Assembly (NCBI GenBank): GCA_944548615.1
Contig: OX155951.1
Location: forward strand, 40,591,964-40,655,963
Direction: 5' to 3'
DNA from: Micropterix aruncella
Taxonomy: Eukaryota > Arthropoda > Insecta > Lepidoptera > Micropterigidae
DNA length: 64,000 nucleotides
The notes beneath the pieces were generated by a model. The model saw only the letters and a program-made list of their open reading frames with translations. It was not told the DNA's origin and did no database searches. Positions 14,608-25,720 of this stretch are shown in pieces (the stretch's first letter is position 1; every line of letters starts with the position of its first letter). A program made the translations under genes and the position numbers.

Positions 14608-17600
14608 ATGGAAGCACAAATTAACATGCAGAAAGATGTTTACGGACGGATTTTGAAAGCGCAAAGTAACTTCAAAAAATCACCTAAGGACCGTATTACA
14701 GTAGCTTATTTGGAAACAAGATTAGAAAATTTAGAACAACTGTGGCAACAGTTTTTAAAGGGTCATCAACAGACACTAAAAACTATTGATGCGAAAACCA
14801 TTGAGACGTCGATATATTTTACAGAAGATCAGTATGATACCGTCAATGAATTGTACGTGGATTATAAATCCGAACTCAAAGAAAGTCTAACGGAATTGGT
14901 TGCGCTTAAGAGTGAAAATGCAAGTCTATCTGTAGCGTCGTCACCATCACCGAAGCACACGCAAGTAAACCTGCCAAAAATCACTATACCCACTTTTTCG
15001 GGACTTTATACAGAGTGGATGAGTTTTAGGGATTTGTTTCTGTCACTTATACACAATAACAAAAATATCGACGATGTGCAAAAGCTACATTATCTCAAAG
15101 GACATCTCAAGGGAGAAGCTGAGCAACTGTTGCGTCACATTACTGTCACTCAAGAAAACTATGGACAGTGTTGGGATTTATTACAAAAGCGTTACAACAA
15201 TAAGCAGTATTTGGTCAATTGCATTTTGAAACGATTTTTCGGATATAAATCAATTACGGTGGAGTCGTCGAATGCCATTAAAGAACTATTAGATATTACG
15301 TCGGAAACATTAAATGCAATCGTCAATCTGGATATCGATGTGAAGTCCTGGGACGTCATTATAATTTACATAGTCGGGCAGAAACTCGATCCGGAAAGCA
15401 GAAAGCAATGGGAAGCAAAAGTGAGCGAGACTATTGCATCTTCAGAGCAAATGTTACCCACTATTCAACAGTTTAAGGAATTTCTAGAAATTAAGTATCG
15501 ATCATTGGAATTTTTAGATAATAAGACAGGTTCACACTCGAAATCAAGGTATCATCACAGTCATAACAATAATGTACAAACAAAGACGATTAATTCCTTA
15601 CATGCAACCGGAAGCGCCTGTGTGTTTTGTAAAGGCGAACATTGGCTATTACAATGTAAAGATTTTAGAAGCGCAGATATCGACACTAGGCGCAACTTTG
15701 TCCAAGGTCATGGGTTGTGTTTTAATTGTTTAGGAAATAATCATTCTGTAAAAAAATGTAGAAATAGCACCTCTTGTCAAATTTGTCACAAAAGACATCA
15801 TTCATTATTGCATCCAAAAGGCATAACACAATCAACCGGAAGTGGTTCGGTTGACAATCAGGTTGTATCAAAATACAAAGTATCATCATCATCGGAAACA
15901 GAGAAACCATCGACATCTTCAGCCATCGCAAACCATTTTGTCAAAGGAGTTTCACAACAAGTGCTCCTTGCCACAGCACTAGTCAAAAGCAAATCACGAA
16001 ATGGGGGAGAACAACTGTTACGTGCGCTAATAGATCAGGGGTCACAAGCATCCTTCATAACAGAATCGGCAGTACAGTTTTTGGGACTGAAGAGAACACC
16101 AGCCAAAGGGGTTATTTCAGGACTGGGAGGTGAATCGGGCCTTATATCAAGGTCCATAGTGGAAGTAGAAATCGGTTCACGTCTCAATTCAGGCTGCGTG
16201 TTTAGGATCACAGCATATGTGCTGGAAAGGTTAACGTCGTCTTTGCCAGCGACGGTTGTAACAATCACCTCATGGCCGGAACTAGAACATTTATATTTAG
16301 CGGATCCGGAATATCACACTCCGAATAAGATAGATATCTTATTAGGGGCGGAGGTTTATGGCAAAATTATTGACGAAGGCATAATCAAATGTCCTACAGG
16401 GTCTCCAGTAGCACAAAATACGGCCCTAGGATGGATTTTGAGTGGTCAGGTTTACTCCGAAGCGAAAATATCATGTAATGTAGTTAACATGCACGCTCAA
16501 ATAGACCAGTTACTTCGATCATTTTGGGAAGTTGAGGCTGAGCCAAGCCATAATATGAAAATATTATCGGCTGAAGAACAAAGATGCGAAGAACTCTATC
16601 AATCCACCACGACGCGGGACGAAGACGGTAGCTACGTTGTCAAGCTACCGTTCCGAGATTCTCAACCGGCCTGCGCGGATGGACACTCCAGAGAAATTGT
16701 TCTTAGAAGAATGTGTTCCCTGGAGAAGAAGTTGCAGAAAGATCAGCATCTGAAATCAGAATATCAAAAGGTTTTTAAAGAATATATAGATCTAAATAAC
16801 ATGGAAGAAATAAAGCATACGGAAATCAAAAGAAAACAAAAATGTTTATACTTACCTTACCACTCTGTTGTTCGGGAGGACAAGGAGACGACAAAGGTGC
16901 GTATAGTATTTGATGCCTCGTGTAAGGGTACCAACGGTGTATCCCTGAACGACGACCTTATGGTGGGACCCTCTTTACAGCCAGAACGTCGCCACATAAT
17001 TATGCGTTGGCGAATGCATCCTATCTGTTTCAATGCAGACATTATCAAAATGTACCGACAGATCAGAGTGGATGACGATGATGCGGAATATCAACGTATC
17101 CTATGGCGAGAAAACCCTGATAACGATTTCAAGGAGTACAAACTGGTCAGAGTGACATTTGGTACATCTTCGGCTCCATATCTAGCCGTAAAAAGTTTGA
17201 TTCAGGTAGCTAAAGATGAAGGGCATAACTATCCATTAGCGGCTGAAAGAGTCGAAAGAGATTTCTACATGGATGATCTGATGTCAGGATGTGAGGACGA
17301 GGACGAGGCAATGGAGATATATAAACAGATAAACGCGCTATTGCTTAAAGGCGGATTCGAGTTGCAAAAGTGGACCAGCAACAGTGAATCTATGATTAAA
17401 AATATACAACAGGAACAAGCGGGTAAGGAAGTTGAAAAAGCAATTCAAGTAAAGCTGGAAACAACAAATAAAATATTAGGACTTACTTGGAGCCGACGAA
17501 TAGATGAATTCCTTTACTCAGTGCAGCTGTCGCCAATGTCAATACCTGTAACTAAAAGAAAGGTTATATCGGATATATCTAAACTGTACGACCCACTGGG

Positions 17601-18984
17601 ATGGATAGCTCCAAGTATAATAAAGGCAAAGATCTTTATCCAAAAGATTTGGCTAGCGGGTATTGGTTGGGATGAAGAACTTACACCATTATTATACGAG
17701 GAGTGGAAGGAATTCCGTGAAAGCTTAACTCAACTTACAGATTTCAGAATGAAGCGGTGGATGAACACTAAAGGTGACGTCAAACTGGTTGAATTACACG
17801 GCTTCAGTGACGCTTCCAATGCAGCATATGGGGCGGTAGTGTATTTAAGAGTCACTGACGCATCCGGAGAGATTCATGTCAGCCTGGTGACAGCAAAAAC
17901 ACGAGTTGCACCGATTAAACAACTTTCCATACCTCGATTGGAATTAAACGGAGCTGTTTTACTAGCCAAATTGTTGGTAGAAGTTTCCGAGGTTTTGAAG
18001 GTACCAAATGTAAACATTCACGCTTGGACTGACTCTGAAGTAGTCCTGGCATGGCTGAGTTGTCATCCAAGTAAATGGAAAACATTTATTGGAAACAGGG
18101 TATCAGAAATACTATCAGTGACAGACCGCAATCAGTGGTGTCACGTTCGTTCTGATCATAATCCGGCAGACTGTGCATCACGTGGATTATCAGCATCGGA
18201 ACTAATCGGCTGCAAGTTGTGGTTGAGTGGACCATCCTGGCTGAAAGAAAGAAAGATAGATTACAATAATTCAAAATCCATGACAACAAAATTAGAAGAA
18301 AGAACGATAAAAACTCACGTGGCTATGTCTGAAGAGAGTTATGACGATAATGTGGAAATATGGTCGAAGTTTTCATCACTAAAAAGAATGCTAAGAGTCA
18401 TCGCCTATTGTAGGAGATTCTTAAAGCAAAAAAGGCAGAAGCATATTCACCTCCTGAAAGACGAAATCAACGATGCGTTAGTCATTGTAATTAAGAAATG
18501 TCAGAACGCGGCTTTCGGTGAGGAAATAGAACGGATGAGACAAGGGAAAACAATTGAAAGGAAAAACATACTTACCTCTCTCAACTCGGAATTAGATAAA
18601 GATGGATTACTCCGAGTTGGTGGGCGGCTTCATTTTGCAAACGTAGAATGGGATCAAAAACATCCAATAATATTGCCCAAAGCCTCTCATCTTACGGAAC
18701 TTATATTAAGAGAAGCTCACCAGAACACCCTACATGGAGGTCCGCAGTTGATGATGAATTACATTCGGGCAAAATACTGGATTTTTGGGTTAAAAAACTT
18801 GGTGAAATTCCACGTTAGGAAATGCGTCATTTGTATTAGACATGCAGCTACGCACAAAACCCAATTGATGGGCCAATTACCGTCCCCGAGAGTGTCGGTT
18901 AGCAGAGCCTTTCTGCGTAGTGGAGTGGATTTTGCTGGGCCGATCCAAATACGGGTTGCAAAGGGGCGTGGCAACCGATCATAG
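14608..18984 (+). CDS. gag-pol: BEL-1 gag-pol polyprotein, to an in-frame TAG in integrase
   Basis: The frame opens further upstream (from about 14,533), but the first ATG is at 14,608, giving 1,458 residues. Domains in order: Pao-type gag (the KITIPTFSGLYTEWMSF segment is typical); CCHC-like zinc knuckles from residue 338 and at 371-384; retropepsin-like protease with D476-Q-G-S; reverse transcriptase with YMDD at 887-890; RNase H with D1068 (GFSDAS) and D1142 (TDSE); integrase zinc domain H1371, H1376, C1406, C1409; first integrase acid D1441. The product would package RNA, copy it into DNA and integrate it. Translation stops at TAG 18,982-18,984 inside the integrase core; the same frame continues directly beyond. 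Confidence 0.9.
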   Translation: MEAQINMQKDVYGRILKAQSNFKKSPKDRITVAYLETRLENLEQLWQQFLKGHQQTLKTIDAKTIETSIYFTEDQYDTVNELYVDYKSELKESLTELVALKSENASLSVASSPSPKHTQVNLPKITIPTFSGLYTEWMSFRDLFLSLIHNNKNIDDVQKLHYLKGHLKGEAEQLLRHITVTQENYGQCWDLLQKRYNNKQYLVNCILKRFFGYKSITVESSNAIKELLDITSETLNAIVNLDIDVKSWDVIIIYIVGQKLDPESRKQWEAKVSETIASSEQMLPTIQQFKEFLEIKYRSLEFLDNKTGSHSKSRYHHSHNNNVQTKTINSLHATGSACVFCKGEHWLLQCKDFRSADIDTRRNFVQGHGLCFNCLGNNHSVKKCRNSTSCQICHKRHHSLLHPKGITQSTGSGSVDNQVVSKYKVSSSSETEKPSTSSAIANHFVKGVSQQVLLATALVKSKSRNGGEQLLRALIDQGSQASFITESAVQFLGLKRTPAKGVISGLGGESGLISRSIVEVEIGSRLNSGCVFRITAYVLERLTSSLPATVVTITSWPELEHLYLADPEYHTPNKIDILLGAEVYGKIIDEGIIKCPTGSPVAQNTALGWILSGQVYSEAKISCNVVNMHAQIDQLLRSFWEVEAEPSHNMKILSAEEQRCEELYQSTTTRDEDGSYVVKLPFRDSQPACADGHSREIVLRRMCSLEKKLQKDQHLKSEYQKVFKEYIDLNNMEEIKHTEIKRKQKCLYLPYHSVVREDKETTKVRIVFDASCKGTNGVSLNDDLMVGPSLQPERRHIIMRWRMHPICFNADIIKMYRQIRVDDDDAEYQRILWRENPDNDFKEYKLVRVTFGTSSAPYLAVKSLIQVAKDEGHNYPLAAERVERDFYMDDLMSGCEDEDEAMEIYKQINALLLKGGFELQKWTSNSESMIKNIQQEQAGKEVEKAIQVKLETTNKILGLTWSRRIDEFLYSVQLSPMSIPVTKRKVISDISKLYDPLGWIAPSIIKAKIFIQKIWLAGIGWDEELTPLLYEEWKEFRESLTQLTDFRMKRWMNTKGDVKLVELHGFSDASNAAYGAVVYLRVTDASGEIHVSLVTAKTRVAPIKQLSIPRLELNGAVLLAKLLVEVSEVLKVPNVNIHAWTDSEVVLAWLSCHPSKWKTFIGNRVSEILSVTDRNQWCHVRSDHNPADCASRGLSASELIGCKLWLSGPSWLKERKIDYNNSKSMTTKLEERTIKTHVAMSEESYDDNVEIWSKFSSLKRMLRVIAYCRRFLKQKRQKHIHLLKDEINDALVIVIKKCQNAAFGEEIERMRQGKTIERKNILTSLNSELDKDGLLRVGGRLHFANVEWDQKHPIILPKASHLTELILREAHQNTLHGGPQLMMNYIRAKYWIFGLKNLVKFHVRKCVICIRHAATHKTQLMGQLPSPRVSVSRAFLRSGVDFAGPIQIRVAKGRGNRS

Positions 18985-19821
18985 AAAGGGTACATCTGTC
19001 TGTTCATTTGTATGGCAACACGCGGGATTCATTTGGAAGCAGTCAGTGACTTCACGTCTGAAGGTTTTCTCGCAGCGTTTAAGCGCTTTGTGGCACGGCG
19101 AGGGCACTGTAGCGATATGTACAGTGACAACGGCACAAACTTCGTCGGTGCAGCCCGAGAACTGGTGCAGATGTTCCGTGAAGAAAAATCTGGGATTCTA
19201 CCAGAGATAGCTGATTGGTTAGCTACTAACGGAACACAATGGCACTTTATTCCACCCCAATCTCCAAATTTTGGCGGATTATGGGAAGCCGGAATTAAAT
19301 CCTGTAAATTCCATTTAAAGAGAGTGATAAGAAACGCAACATTAATTTTTGAAGAGATCATCACCGTGTTGGCCCAGATTGAAAGCTGTCTCAATTCTAG
19401 ACCCATATCATACATTGAAGACCAAGGTGAACCAATGCCATTGACACCAGGGCATTTCCTGGACGGTGAACCTTTGCTTGTGGTCCCTGATCACAACTAC
19501 GAACACACAGCCATAAGCTCTTTAAGGCGGTGGCAGTTTTGTCAACGAATGCTCCAAGATTTTTGGCGTCGTTGGTCCCAAGAGTACCTTAATCGATTTT
19601 TACAAAGACGCAAATGGGCCCAAATTACTCCTGAGCCACGGATTGGCGATGTAGTTCTGGTCAAAGAGTTAGATTTACCCCCAGCCCGTTGGCTTTTGGG
19701 TCAAATAATCGATAAACATCCTGGAGTGGACAAGGTTACGCGAGTGGTAACGTTACGTTGTAAAAATGCAATAATAAAACGGCCAATCTCAAAATTAATT
19801 GTTTTGCCAATTGCTGACTAG
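18985..19821 (+). CDS. BEL-1 integrase remainder, downstream of the premature stop
   Basis: This is in the same frame as gag-pol, separated only by the TAG at 18,982-18,984. The first ATG is 19,012. It carries the second catalytic acid in YSDNGTNF (codon 19,126), the Glu of GGLWEAG (codon 19,285) and the BEL/Pao C-terminal domain (DFWRRWSQEYL, RIGDVVLVKE, PARWLLGQI). Alone it lacks the zinc domain and first Asp, so it should not be an active integrase unless the stop is read through. The frame ends in TAG at 19,819-19,821, 166 bp before the 3' LTR. Confidence 0.85.
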   Translation, partial: KGYICLFICMATRGIHLEAVSDFTSEGFLAAFKRFVARRGHCSDMYSDNGTNFVGAARELVQMFREEKSGILPEIADWLATNGTQWHFIPPQSPNFGGLWEAGIKSCKFHLKRVIRNATLIFEEIITVLAQIESCLNSRPISYIEDQGEPMPLTPGHFLDGEPLLVVPDHNYEHTAISSLRRWQFCQRMLQDFWRRWSQEYLNRFLQRRKWAQITPEPRIGDVVLVKELDLPPARWLLGQIIDKHPGVDKVTRVVTLRCKNAIIKRPISKLIVLPIAD

Positions 19822-19987
19822 CAATTTCGAATTAATTTTTCAGTAATTTCATTGTAATTAAGTTAAGCAAAATCGGAGCACTGTATAACATGTATGTTTT
19901 CGTTAAGTGGCAATTGAATTTCAATTTTTCTTTACGGTTTAGTTTAATTTGGCCCAGAGAAAGAACTGCTGTTCTTGGCGGGCGGTA

Positions 19988-20291
19988 TGTTTACGTTATA
20001 TAATATATAGTTTATATATAGAAATTATACCAATAATCCAATTCACCATCAGATGGATAAAACGGCCAAATTAGTTGACGTATACGAAAATCCCCATATT
20101 GCGGCAAGTAACCGAATATCTCAATAGGTGGCGCTGCGCGCCAAATTAGCACGTAATGTCATCGAATGGAGTTGACAGACACAAGTAATTTTCGGATCAG
20201 AAAATAAATTGTACTTTGTATTCAGCCTATAGTGTTTGATTTACGACCAACATTATTTGGGGAAGCCTGCTGGAGTGTACGGGCGAGTACA
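19988..20291 (+). repeat. 3' LTR of BEL-1
   Basis: 304 bp, identical by eye to the 5' LTR; AATAAA at 20,203-20,208. The sequence just upstream (GGCGGGCGGTA) is where a polypurine tract would be expected, but it is not a clean purine run. Confidence 0.95.
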
Positions 20292-20296
20292 CTGTG

Positions 20297-21160
20297 TAAC
20301 ATCGTCCTTAAACAGAGTGGTTGCGTAAGGAAGGGGAGGAGGAGGAAACTGCTCGCCCTCTTATCGGCACGCCGGAGAAAACATTAGAGAGGCGAAGGGT
20401 TGAAAAAAAGTACCCTCTTTTTGTGTTCACGGGTTATGATTAATCGATGAGCCATTTTGGGGTAGGCGGGATCGTTTGTCGGAATTGGTTTTTGAAATTA
20501 TCTTAGGCAACAATATGCGCGAACAATATTTCAATATCCTTTTTGTCGGATTACATAGGAAAACTTAATGTGAAAAAAGTAACATAATGTTTTTTTAGTG
20601 GGCACACCGATTAAGAAATGGACTGCGATTTGCAGATATACACTCTTTTTAGATGACAAATGAAAAAGTAAAACAAACAACTCTGTAGTTCTATTGCAAA
20701 CACTCTGGTAAACACAATTATAAGGACATGGTAAATCCATAGGAAAAAACAATAAATTTTAAAAATGGCAAAATGCCTTTTACTTGAGATTTGTAGGCAA
20801 TGTCGTCCAAATCTTTCACATTTATTTATTTTTATAGATCCAGCATTAACGAATTAAAGATATTTTTAAATATTAAAATGGCTGACACTTTCAAACATAG
20901 TAGCGGATATCTCTCTTCCGCTTTGAAATCTCGGCATTAGGACGAAGTATTTTTGGACGTAATTTGGTGTATATTGGTCTTGTAGTTTCTGAGATACAGT
21001 GGGTACACACAGTCACACCGACGCGCACAAAAACACACTCAAACACACACACACACATTCGGTTTTTTAATTTTCCAAACAAAGACTCTTTTTGTCCTTC
21101 CGTAGTTACTTTTATTCATAGCCATGGATATTAATCGTAATTTTATCCATATCCATAGAT
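20297..21160. other. Non-coding spacer with a short CA repeat
   Basis: 20,297-20,480 is GC-richer and holds TGATTAATCGAT and GCCATTTTGG motifs. A CACA run interspersed with A occurs at about 21,006-21,057. No gene is seen. Confidence 0.4.
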
Positions 21161-21162
21161 TA

Positions 21163-22288
21163 TTAGGTATACAAGTATGAAATACGGATTTCAGACAGCA
21201 GATGGTGCATCAATGCAGTTTGTGTTATAAGAATTTGACACTGCGCCATTTTGTTGTGTCATCATTAAGTGTCAGACGCACATGAGTGATTAATTGGAAA
21301 AGTGTGTGCATATTGTTGTGTTGTTGTGTTCAATATGTCCAAATTTATACCGTACGAAGAGCATTCGAGGGCAGCATTATTTTTTTCTTTTCATTTGAAG
21401 AAAGTTGCTGCTGAATCATACCAATTACTTCGAGAAGCTTATGGTGAACATGCTCTATCTCAAGATAGGTATGAACGATGGTTTCGGGTGGCGACTTCGA
21501 TATTGCAGACACGGAACGTGGAAAACCGCCAAGAAATATGAAGATGTGGAATTGCAATCATTGTTAGACGAAGATGATTCGCAAACACAAAACAAGTCGC
21601 CGAGCAATAGGGCGTTAGTCAACAAGCTAATTCCAATCGGCTACGAAAGATGATAAAGATTCAGAAGATCGGTAGATGAATACCACATGAGTTGAACGAG
21701 AGGCAGATATAAAATCCCAAAAACAAATTTGACTGTTTGCTCGCTTGGTACAAATAGAAATTGTTTTTGTATCCTATAGTTACAGGGAATGATAAGTAAA
21801 ATTATTTTGAGAATCCCAAGCCCAAAAAATCATGGGTAGACCCAGGGACGCCATCCACATCAATCGTAAGACCGGATCGCTTTGGCAGAAAGACGATGCT
21901 CTTTGTTTAGTGTAACCAGAAGGGCGTGGTCTATAATGAGCTGTTAAAACCTGGGAAAACTGTTAATACTAAATGTTACAAACAACAAGACCCATTTTAA
22001 CCGTTCACTGCTTAAAAAAGGTCAGAATACCGAAAGAGACAACACAAAGTCATTTTTCTTCGTGACAATGCTCCATCACATGTGGCAAAACTCGTTCGCG
22101 ACTCAACTGGAAAGTTCTACATCATGAGGCTTGCCTACTAGACGTGGCTCATTTCGATAACTACTTGTTTGCATCGATTGGTCACGCACTTGCTTAGCAG
22201 CGCTTTGGTTTGTACGAAGATGTAAAGCACTGTATCATAATTCTACCGAATTCAACATGTTTTTAAGCATTTCCTTTTGTACACCTGG
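21163..22288 (+). mobile_element. Decayed mariner transposon with TIRs
   Basis: 1,126 bp bounded by TA dinucleotides (21,161-21,162 and 22,289-22,290). The ends are imperfect inverted repeats: TTAGGTATACAAGTATGAAA on the left; CCAGGTGTACAAAAGGAAAT read inward from the right. Inside, in several frames, are mariner transposase pieces: the N-terminal helix-turn-helix start MSKFIPYEEHSRAALFF at 21,334, SYQLLREAYGEHALS, YEDVELQSLLDEDDSQTQ, and near the end LFASIGHALA*QRFGLYEDV. Intact mariners are about 1.3 kb, so deletions as well as frameshifts have occurred. Confidence 0.85.
21334..22240 (+). pseudogene. Mariner transposase pseudogene
   Basis: Starts with ATG at 21,334 and encodes the DNA-binding N-terminus for about 60 residues. 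The frame then shifts (the match resumes in another frame near 21,535) and degenerates. An NWKVLHHEACLLDVAHF... stretch marks where the DNAPSH/SPD catalytic region should be, but the acids are not preserved. It cannot make an active cut-and-paste transposase. Confidence 0.8.
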
Positions 22289-22290
22289 TA

Positions 22291-23098
22291 TAAGTGACAT
22301 GTCGAGCGACATGGCGAGCGCCTGTCGGCTGGCAGTAATTTGCAACTTAATTAATTATTTTGTCCAGACTCCCGCCGTATTATGGCAGTGGTAAATATTC
22401 CGTTTGTTTGTTTAACTTACGGTCTAAAATGCTCTTAAACGGAGACTAATAGTCAACTGACTGGTATTTTCTTTCATTGGTCCTAAGTAGAACTTCCTTA
22501 TACAGAGCTTATCAGTTTCTAAATTTGTCTATAAGCTCAGTCTAGACAATTTTTCGTAATGTATTTCTGCACTGTCATGGCGGATAGGTCTAAAATCGAG
22601 CTTGTTTGGTGCTAACTTAAAAAAGGTAGAAAGTTTAATACTCTAAACTGACAGGCGTATAATATGAAGAATTTATGACGTGTTTTTTTTCTTTATTGTA
22701 AAAAAAATAACTTAAAAAGGAAACACTAAGTTTTAAACTTATAGGCACAAAATACTGATCAATATTCTATTTCTTCTTAGCGCCTAAATAGGGTTTGTCG
22801 GGGTCTAAAACTACACTGGCAAGAAAATGACGAAGGCTTAAGTGGCATTGCAAAATAGTCCAAATTATTCTGTAATTTTTATCCATAGACCATTCCTTTT
22901 GATTTTTATAAGCATTTTGCTGCAAATTACAATAAAGTAATAAAACGCCAAAGTAAATTTTGACCGAACACGACGAAGCAGGTAGCACGCTGGTCTTGCT
23001 GAAATGCCCAATTATTTAGCTCCCCATAATGGATTACCATAAACAAAACCGTAAAATTTAGACATTAAAACCATTTCTTAAGTTTTAAGGAACAGAAT
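22291..23098. other. AT-rich spacer
   Basis: No recognisable gene or repeat by eye. The minus-strand open frame at 22,767-22,988 resembles nothing known to me. Confidence 0.45.
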
Positions 23099-23368
23099 GG
23101 GCTTGATTGCATTTCTTCGTGAACTAATATCGGAAAATATTTCATGAGACCAAGACAGAGCAGTGCGTTTGAGCGCAATGTAAAATAAATAATCGTATTT
23201 TTCTCTTACAAAACTACCTGCGGAACATAAAGCCATTTGAATTAATTTGAAAATATTTCGTCCGGTCTTAGATTATGCCGCTTTACGTTCGACTGGTATT
23301 TTATGCTGGAGAAGTGACAAATATTCAATACTAATTCCGATGTTAGTTCACAAAGAAGCGAATACAAT
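23099..23368 (+). repeat. MITE family B, near-complete copy
   Basis: About 270 bp with inverted termini: GGGCTTGATTGCATTTCTTC and GTGAACTAATATCGG on the left, and their diverged complement (CTAATTCCGATGTTAGTTCA, CAAAGAAG) on the right. No coding capacity. Other copies are at 11,746 and 62,940. Confidence 0.65.
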
Positions 23369-24071
23369 ACCAATAGGAATGGTTACTTTGTTAGTTTGGG
23401 CTACCTTCGAGTGACCAATGGTGTACCTATTAGTTTGTAATTTTATTTTCTTCTGTAATTTTAAATCGACAAGGCTGAAGTTAAGAGCTGTCAACAAATA
23501 TTCTACTTGCGCATGACGTATGTATGTATAGGAATATCCCGATGTTTGCGTTGGTGGCCGTCGTACCGCGTAAAATAAATCCGTATCCAGAGCAGGAGGC
23601 AGGCTTCCATTAGAGAGGCTGTCGGAGCTGTCACTCGCGGGCGACAAAAGCTCACCTCACCTGACAGCCACCCGCCAACTTGTTCTTATTAAACGTCACC
23701 ATGGAAATTTACAATGTCTCCGCTTCAAAATATTTTCGCGACGCGTCAAACGTGACAAGCACAAGTGTCGAGCACTCGTGTACCGGCATAAAAGGCGAGG
23801 TCGACCTGGAGGCTGGCTAAGCGTACTGTACGGCTAGTAGCGCATGTTCGATAACCGATGTATCGAACTGTCGGCGTCGCGTCGCGTCTTTGTGTGATGA
23901 TGATAATCGTTATGACGACAGGACTAACTCAGCTGATCTACCGAATTTCGGTGGTTCCTTTTGGTTTCAAAAACGTTGGATCCAGGAGATTTGTAGGAGA
24001 GAAAGAAGGTAAATCGCCTGTCCATAACGTCTATTCAAAATGCGCGAATCAAATACAAATGACTAAGTATA
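23369..24071. other. Non-coding region with a GC-richer, promoter-like patch
   Basis: 23,560-23,900 is GC-richer, with an E-box cluster (CACCTCACCTGACAG near 23,652) and a TATA-like CATAAAAGGCGAGG at about 23,788. A minus-strand frame ending at 23,647 starts with TTG, not ATG. I cannot link the patch to a gene. Confidence 0.3.
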
Positions 24072-24262
24072 TGAAATCGGAGACTGTCGCGGTTGTTTGA
24101 CATTACAAATAAGATAAAACGAATTTACCGCGTGAAGTTTGTAACACGTGCTGTTTCAGCGGTGTATCAGCCACCGTTGTCCGTGGTAGACTAGTCTACA
24201 CTGGACAATGATGGTTGCAACATCGCCGAAACGTCGGGTGTACAAGTTTCACGCTAAAAACG
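24072..24262 (+). repeat. Fold-back repeat family D, copy 1
   Basis: Starts TGAAATCGGAGACTGTCGCG, continues into AATTTACCGCGTGAAGTTTG and folds back around a TAGACTAGTCTA centre (about 24,190). It returns as GCAACATCGCCGAAACGTCG and GTTTCACG. Six copies of this family lie in the window. Confidence 0.75.
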
Positions 24263-24454
24263 AGTATGTTACAAAAAATCTGGCTTTAATACCATCACTA
24301 TTGACGCTACCAGTTATGGTTATTCAATGGGCACATATGTATTTACGATGATCGCATATCGAATATACAGTCTTTAAAGCATTATATCTAATAATGCAAT
24401 AGTAGTTGCATTGCACAGTCTATCTATATTATAAGTAGGTTCAAACCTCTATCT

Positions 24455-24890
24455 TCTCACGGGCGCCCTCTGAGATCTGAAAACAACCTACTGCTCTCGA
24501 TCCCTAGTCACAGTAGTGATTTCTTCTCGCACTCCTTCTCTGTACGTGGAGCCCGTCTCTGGAATGCTTTACCCACGCGTATAAGGATAGCACCCAGTTT
24601 GTTTTGCTTCAAACGCAGGATCAAAGAACACTTGAACCCACGCTCATAAACTTTTCCTTATTTTTCTCTATTTTTTCCTCCCTATTGCGTCCCCTGCATC
24701 ATTGTTTTGTTTTCCTCCTGAATTTAAATGTTTAAATTTTAATTTATTAGTTTATTTTTACCGCATAACATGTTATTCCACTAGATTAAGGTTAGCTGTA
24801 AGATATTGCTTTTAGGCAATAAGCTCGCCTTTTTGTTTAAGCAAATAAAGCGTTTAATTATTATTAATAATATTAATGAATTATTATTAA
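24455..24890 (+). pseudogene. CR1/Jockey-type LINE 3' end
   Basis: An open frame to the TAA at 24,646-24,648 encodes the characteristic extreme C-terminus of these LINEs: LLLSIPSHSSDFFSHSFSV, then RLWNALPTRIR and FKRRIKEHL. The 3' UTR contains GCTTTTAGGCAATAAGCTCG and ends in TTATTA repeats at about 24,857-24,890. The rest of the element is absent (5' truncation). Confidence 0.75.
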
Positions 24891-25014
24891 GTTGCGTAAA
24901 TCAGCAGAACTTTTCGTCACGTAAACCCGACAAAACGGGTCGATAAAAACGACATTAAATTCAGAATTCCATTCACATTTTATCGGCGTTTTAACTAAAT
25001 TTATGTATTTTCCA

Positions 25015-25400
25015 TAGACAGACGGAAAATCTTTATATAAAAATGTTTGTTGGTATATCTGTCTGTCTGTCCGAGCTTAATAATTTTCGACATCGCTTGA
25101 CCGCTCACCATGTAAGTTGCCAAATATATGTATTTTTTCATCGAAGAAGGTTTTTATGCTAACCACTTTGCTGTAACTCGCCACTAGATGACGCTACAGC
25201 ACATCAACTTCTATACTCCAACCCATCACCATGAAACTTGGTACACATATGTATTTGGGCTCGGATAATATTTTCGCGCTATCCACTTTGATTCAACTTG
25301 CCACAAGATGGCGCTGCAGAACATCAACTTCAATAACGTTCAACCGATCGCCATGAACCCGCCATGATTGCCACCTGGGCAACACCGGGTAATATTCCAC
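25015..25400 (+). repeat. Repeat with two internal direct units
   Basis: Begins with a TCTGTCTGTCTGTC tract and contains two related units of about 110 bp (about 25,150-25,260 and 25,270-25,370), each with ACTTGCCACAAGATGGCGCT-like and AACATCAACTTC segments. It ends in GGGCAACACCGGGTAAT, an ending I associate with a common, poorly classified arthropod repeat. No coding. Confidence 0.45.
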
Positions 25401-25605
25401 GTGTAAACTATAAAATAGGATATTTCAAAATAGGTTTCGCGCCATATAACTTGAATTAAAGGAGATGAATAGAAAGGGGAAAAGGACGAATGCGTGTTTT
25501 TAATCGGCTACATTGCAGTTCCTGAAACAAGGATATTCAATGAACCCATTCGCGCCTTCCGAATAGTGTTAAATATATTGTTTGTTAGTCATTGTTTCAT
25601 TTTGA

Positions 25606-25720
25606 TTTTATAAACAAGATAAAAAGGGATTTACCGCCTGAAGTTTATAACACCCGAAGCTTCGGCGATGTTGCAACCGCCGTTGTCCAGGCTAGACTGA
25701 AGAGCTGCGAGTCGTAACCC
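25606..25720 (+). repeat. Fold-back repeat family D, copy 2 (one arm)
   Basis: TTATAAACAAGATAAAAAGG followed by ATTTACCGCCTGAAGTTTAT and the GGCGATGTTGCAACCGCCGT core. The returning arm is missing. Confidence 0.65.

Larger units (their letters stand above)
13737..20291 (+). mobile_element. Complete BEL/Pao LTR retrotransposon (BEL-1)
   Basis: A 6,555-bp element with 304-bp LTRs at 13,737-14,040 and 19,988-20,291. The LTRs appear identical by eye, begin TG and end CA. The 5-bp target duplication ctgtg (13,732-13,736 and 20,292-20,296) is perfect. The order primer site, gag, zinc knuckles, protease, RT (YMDD), RNase H, integrase is the BEL/Pao order. Identical LTRs imply a very recent insertion. 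One in-frame stop in integrase is the only lesion I found. Confidence 0.97.

Noticed and set aside
23348..23647. Ser-rich minus-strand frame as a possible first exon
   Set aside because: Its initial codon is TTG, there is no ATG in the Ser-rich part, and it overlaps the MITE at 23,099-23,368.
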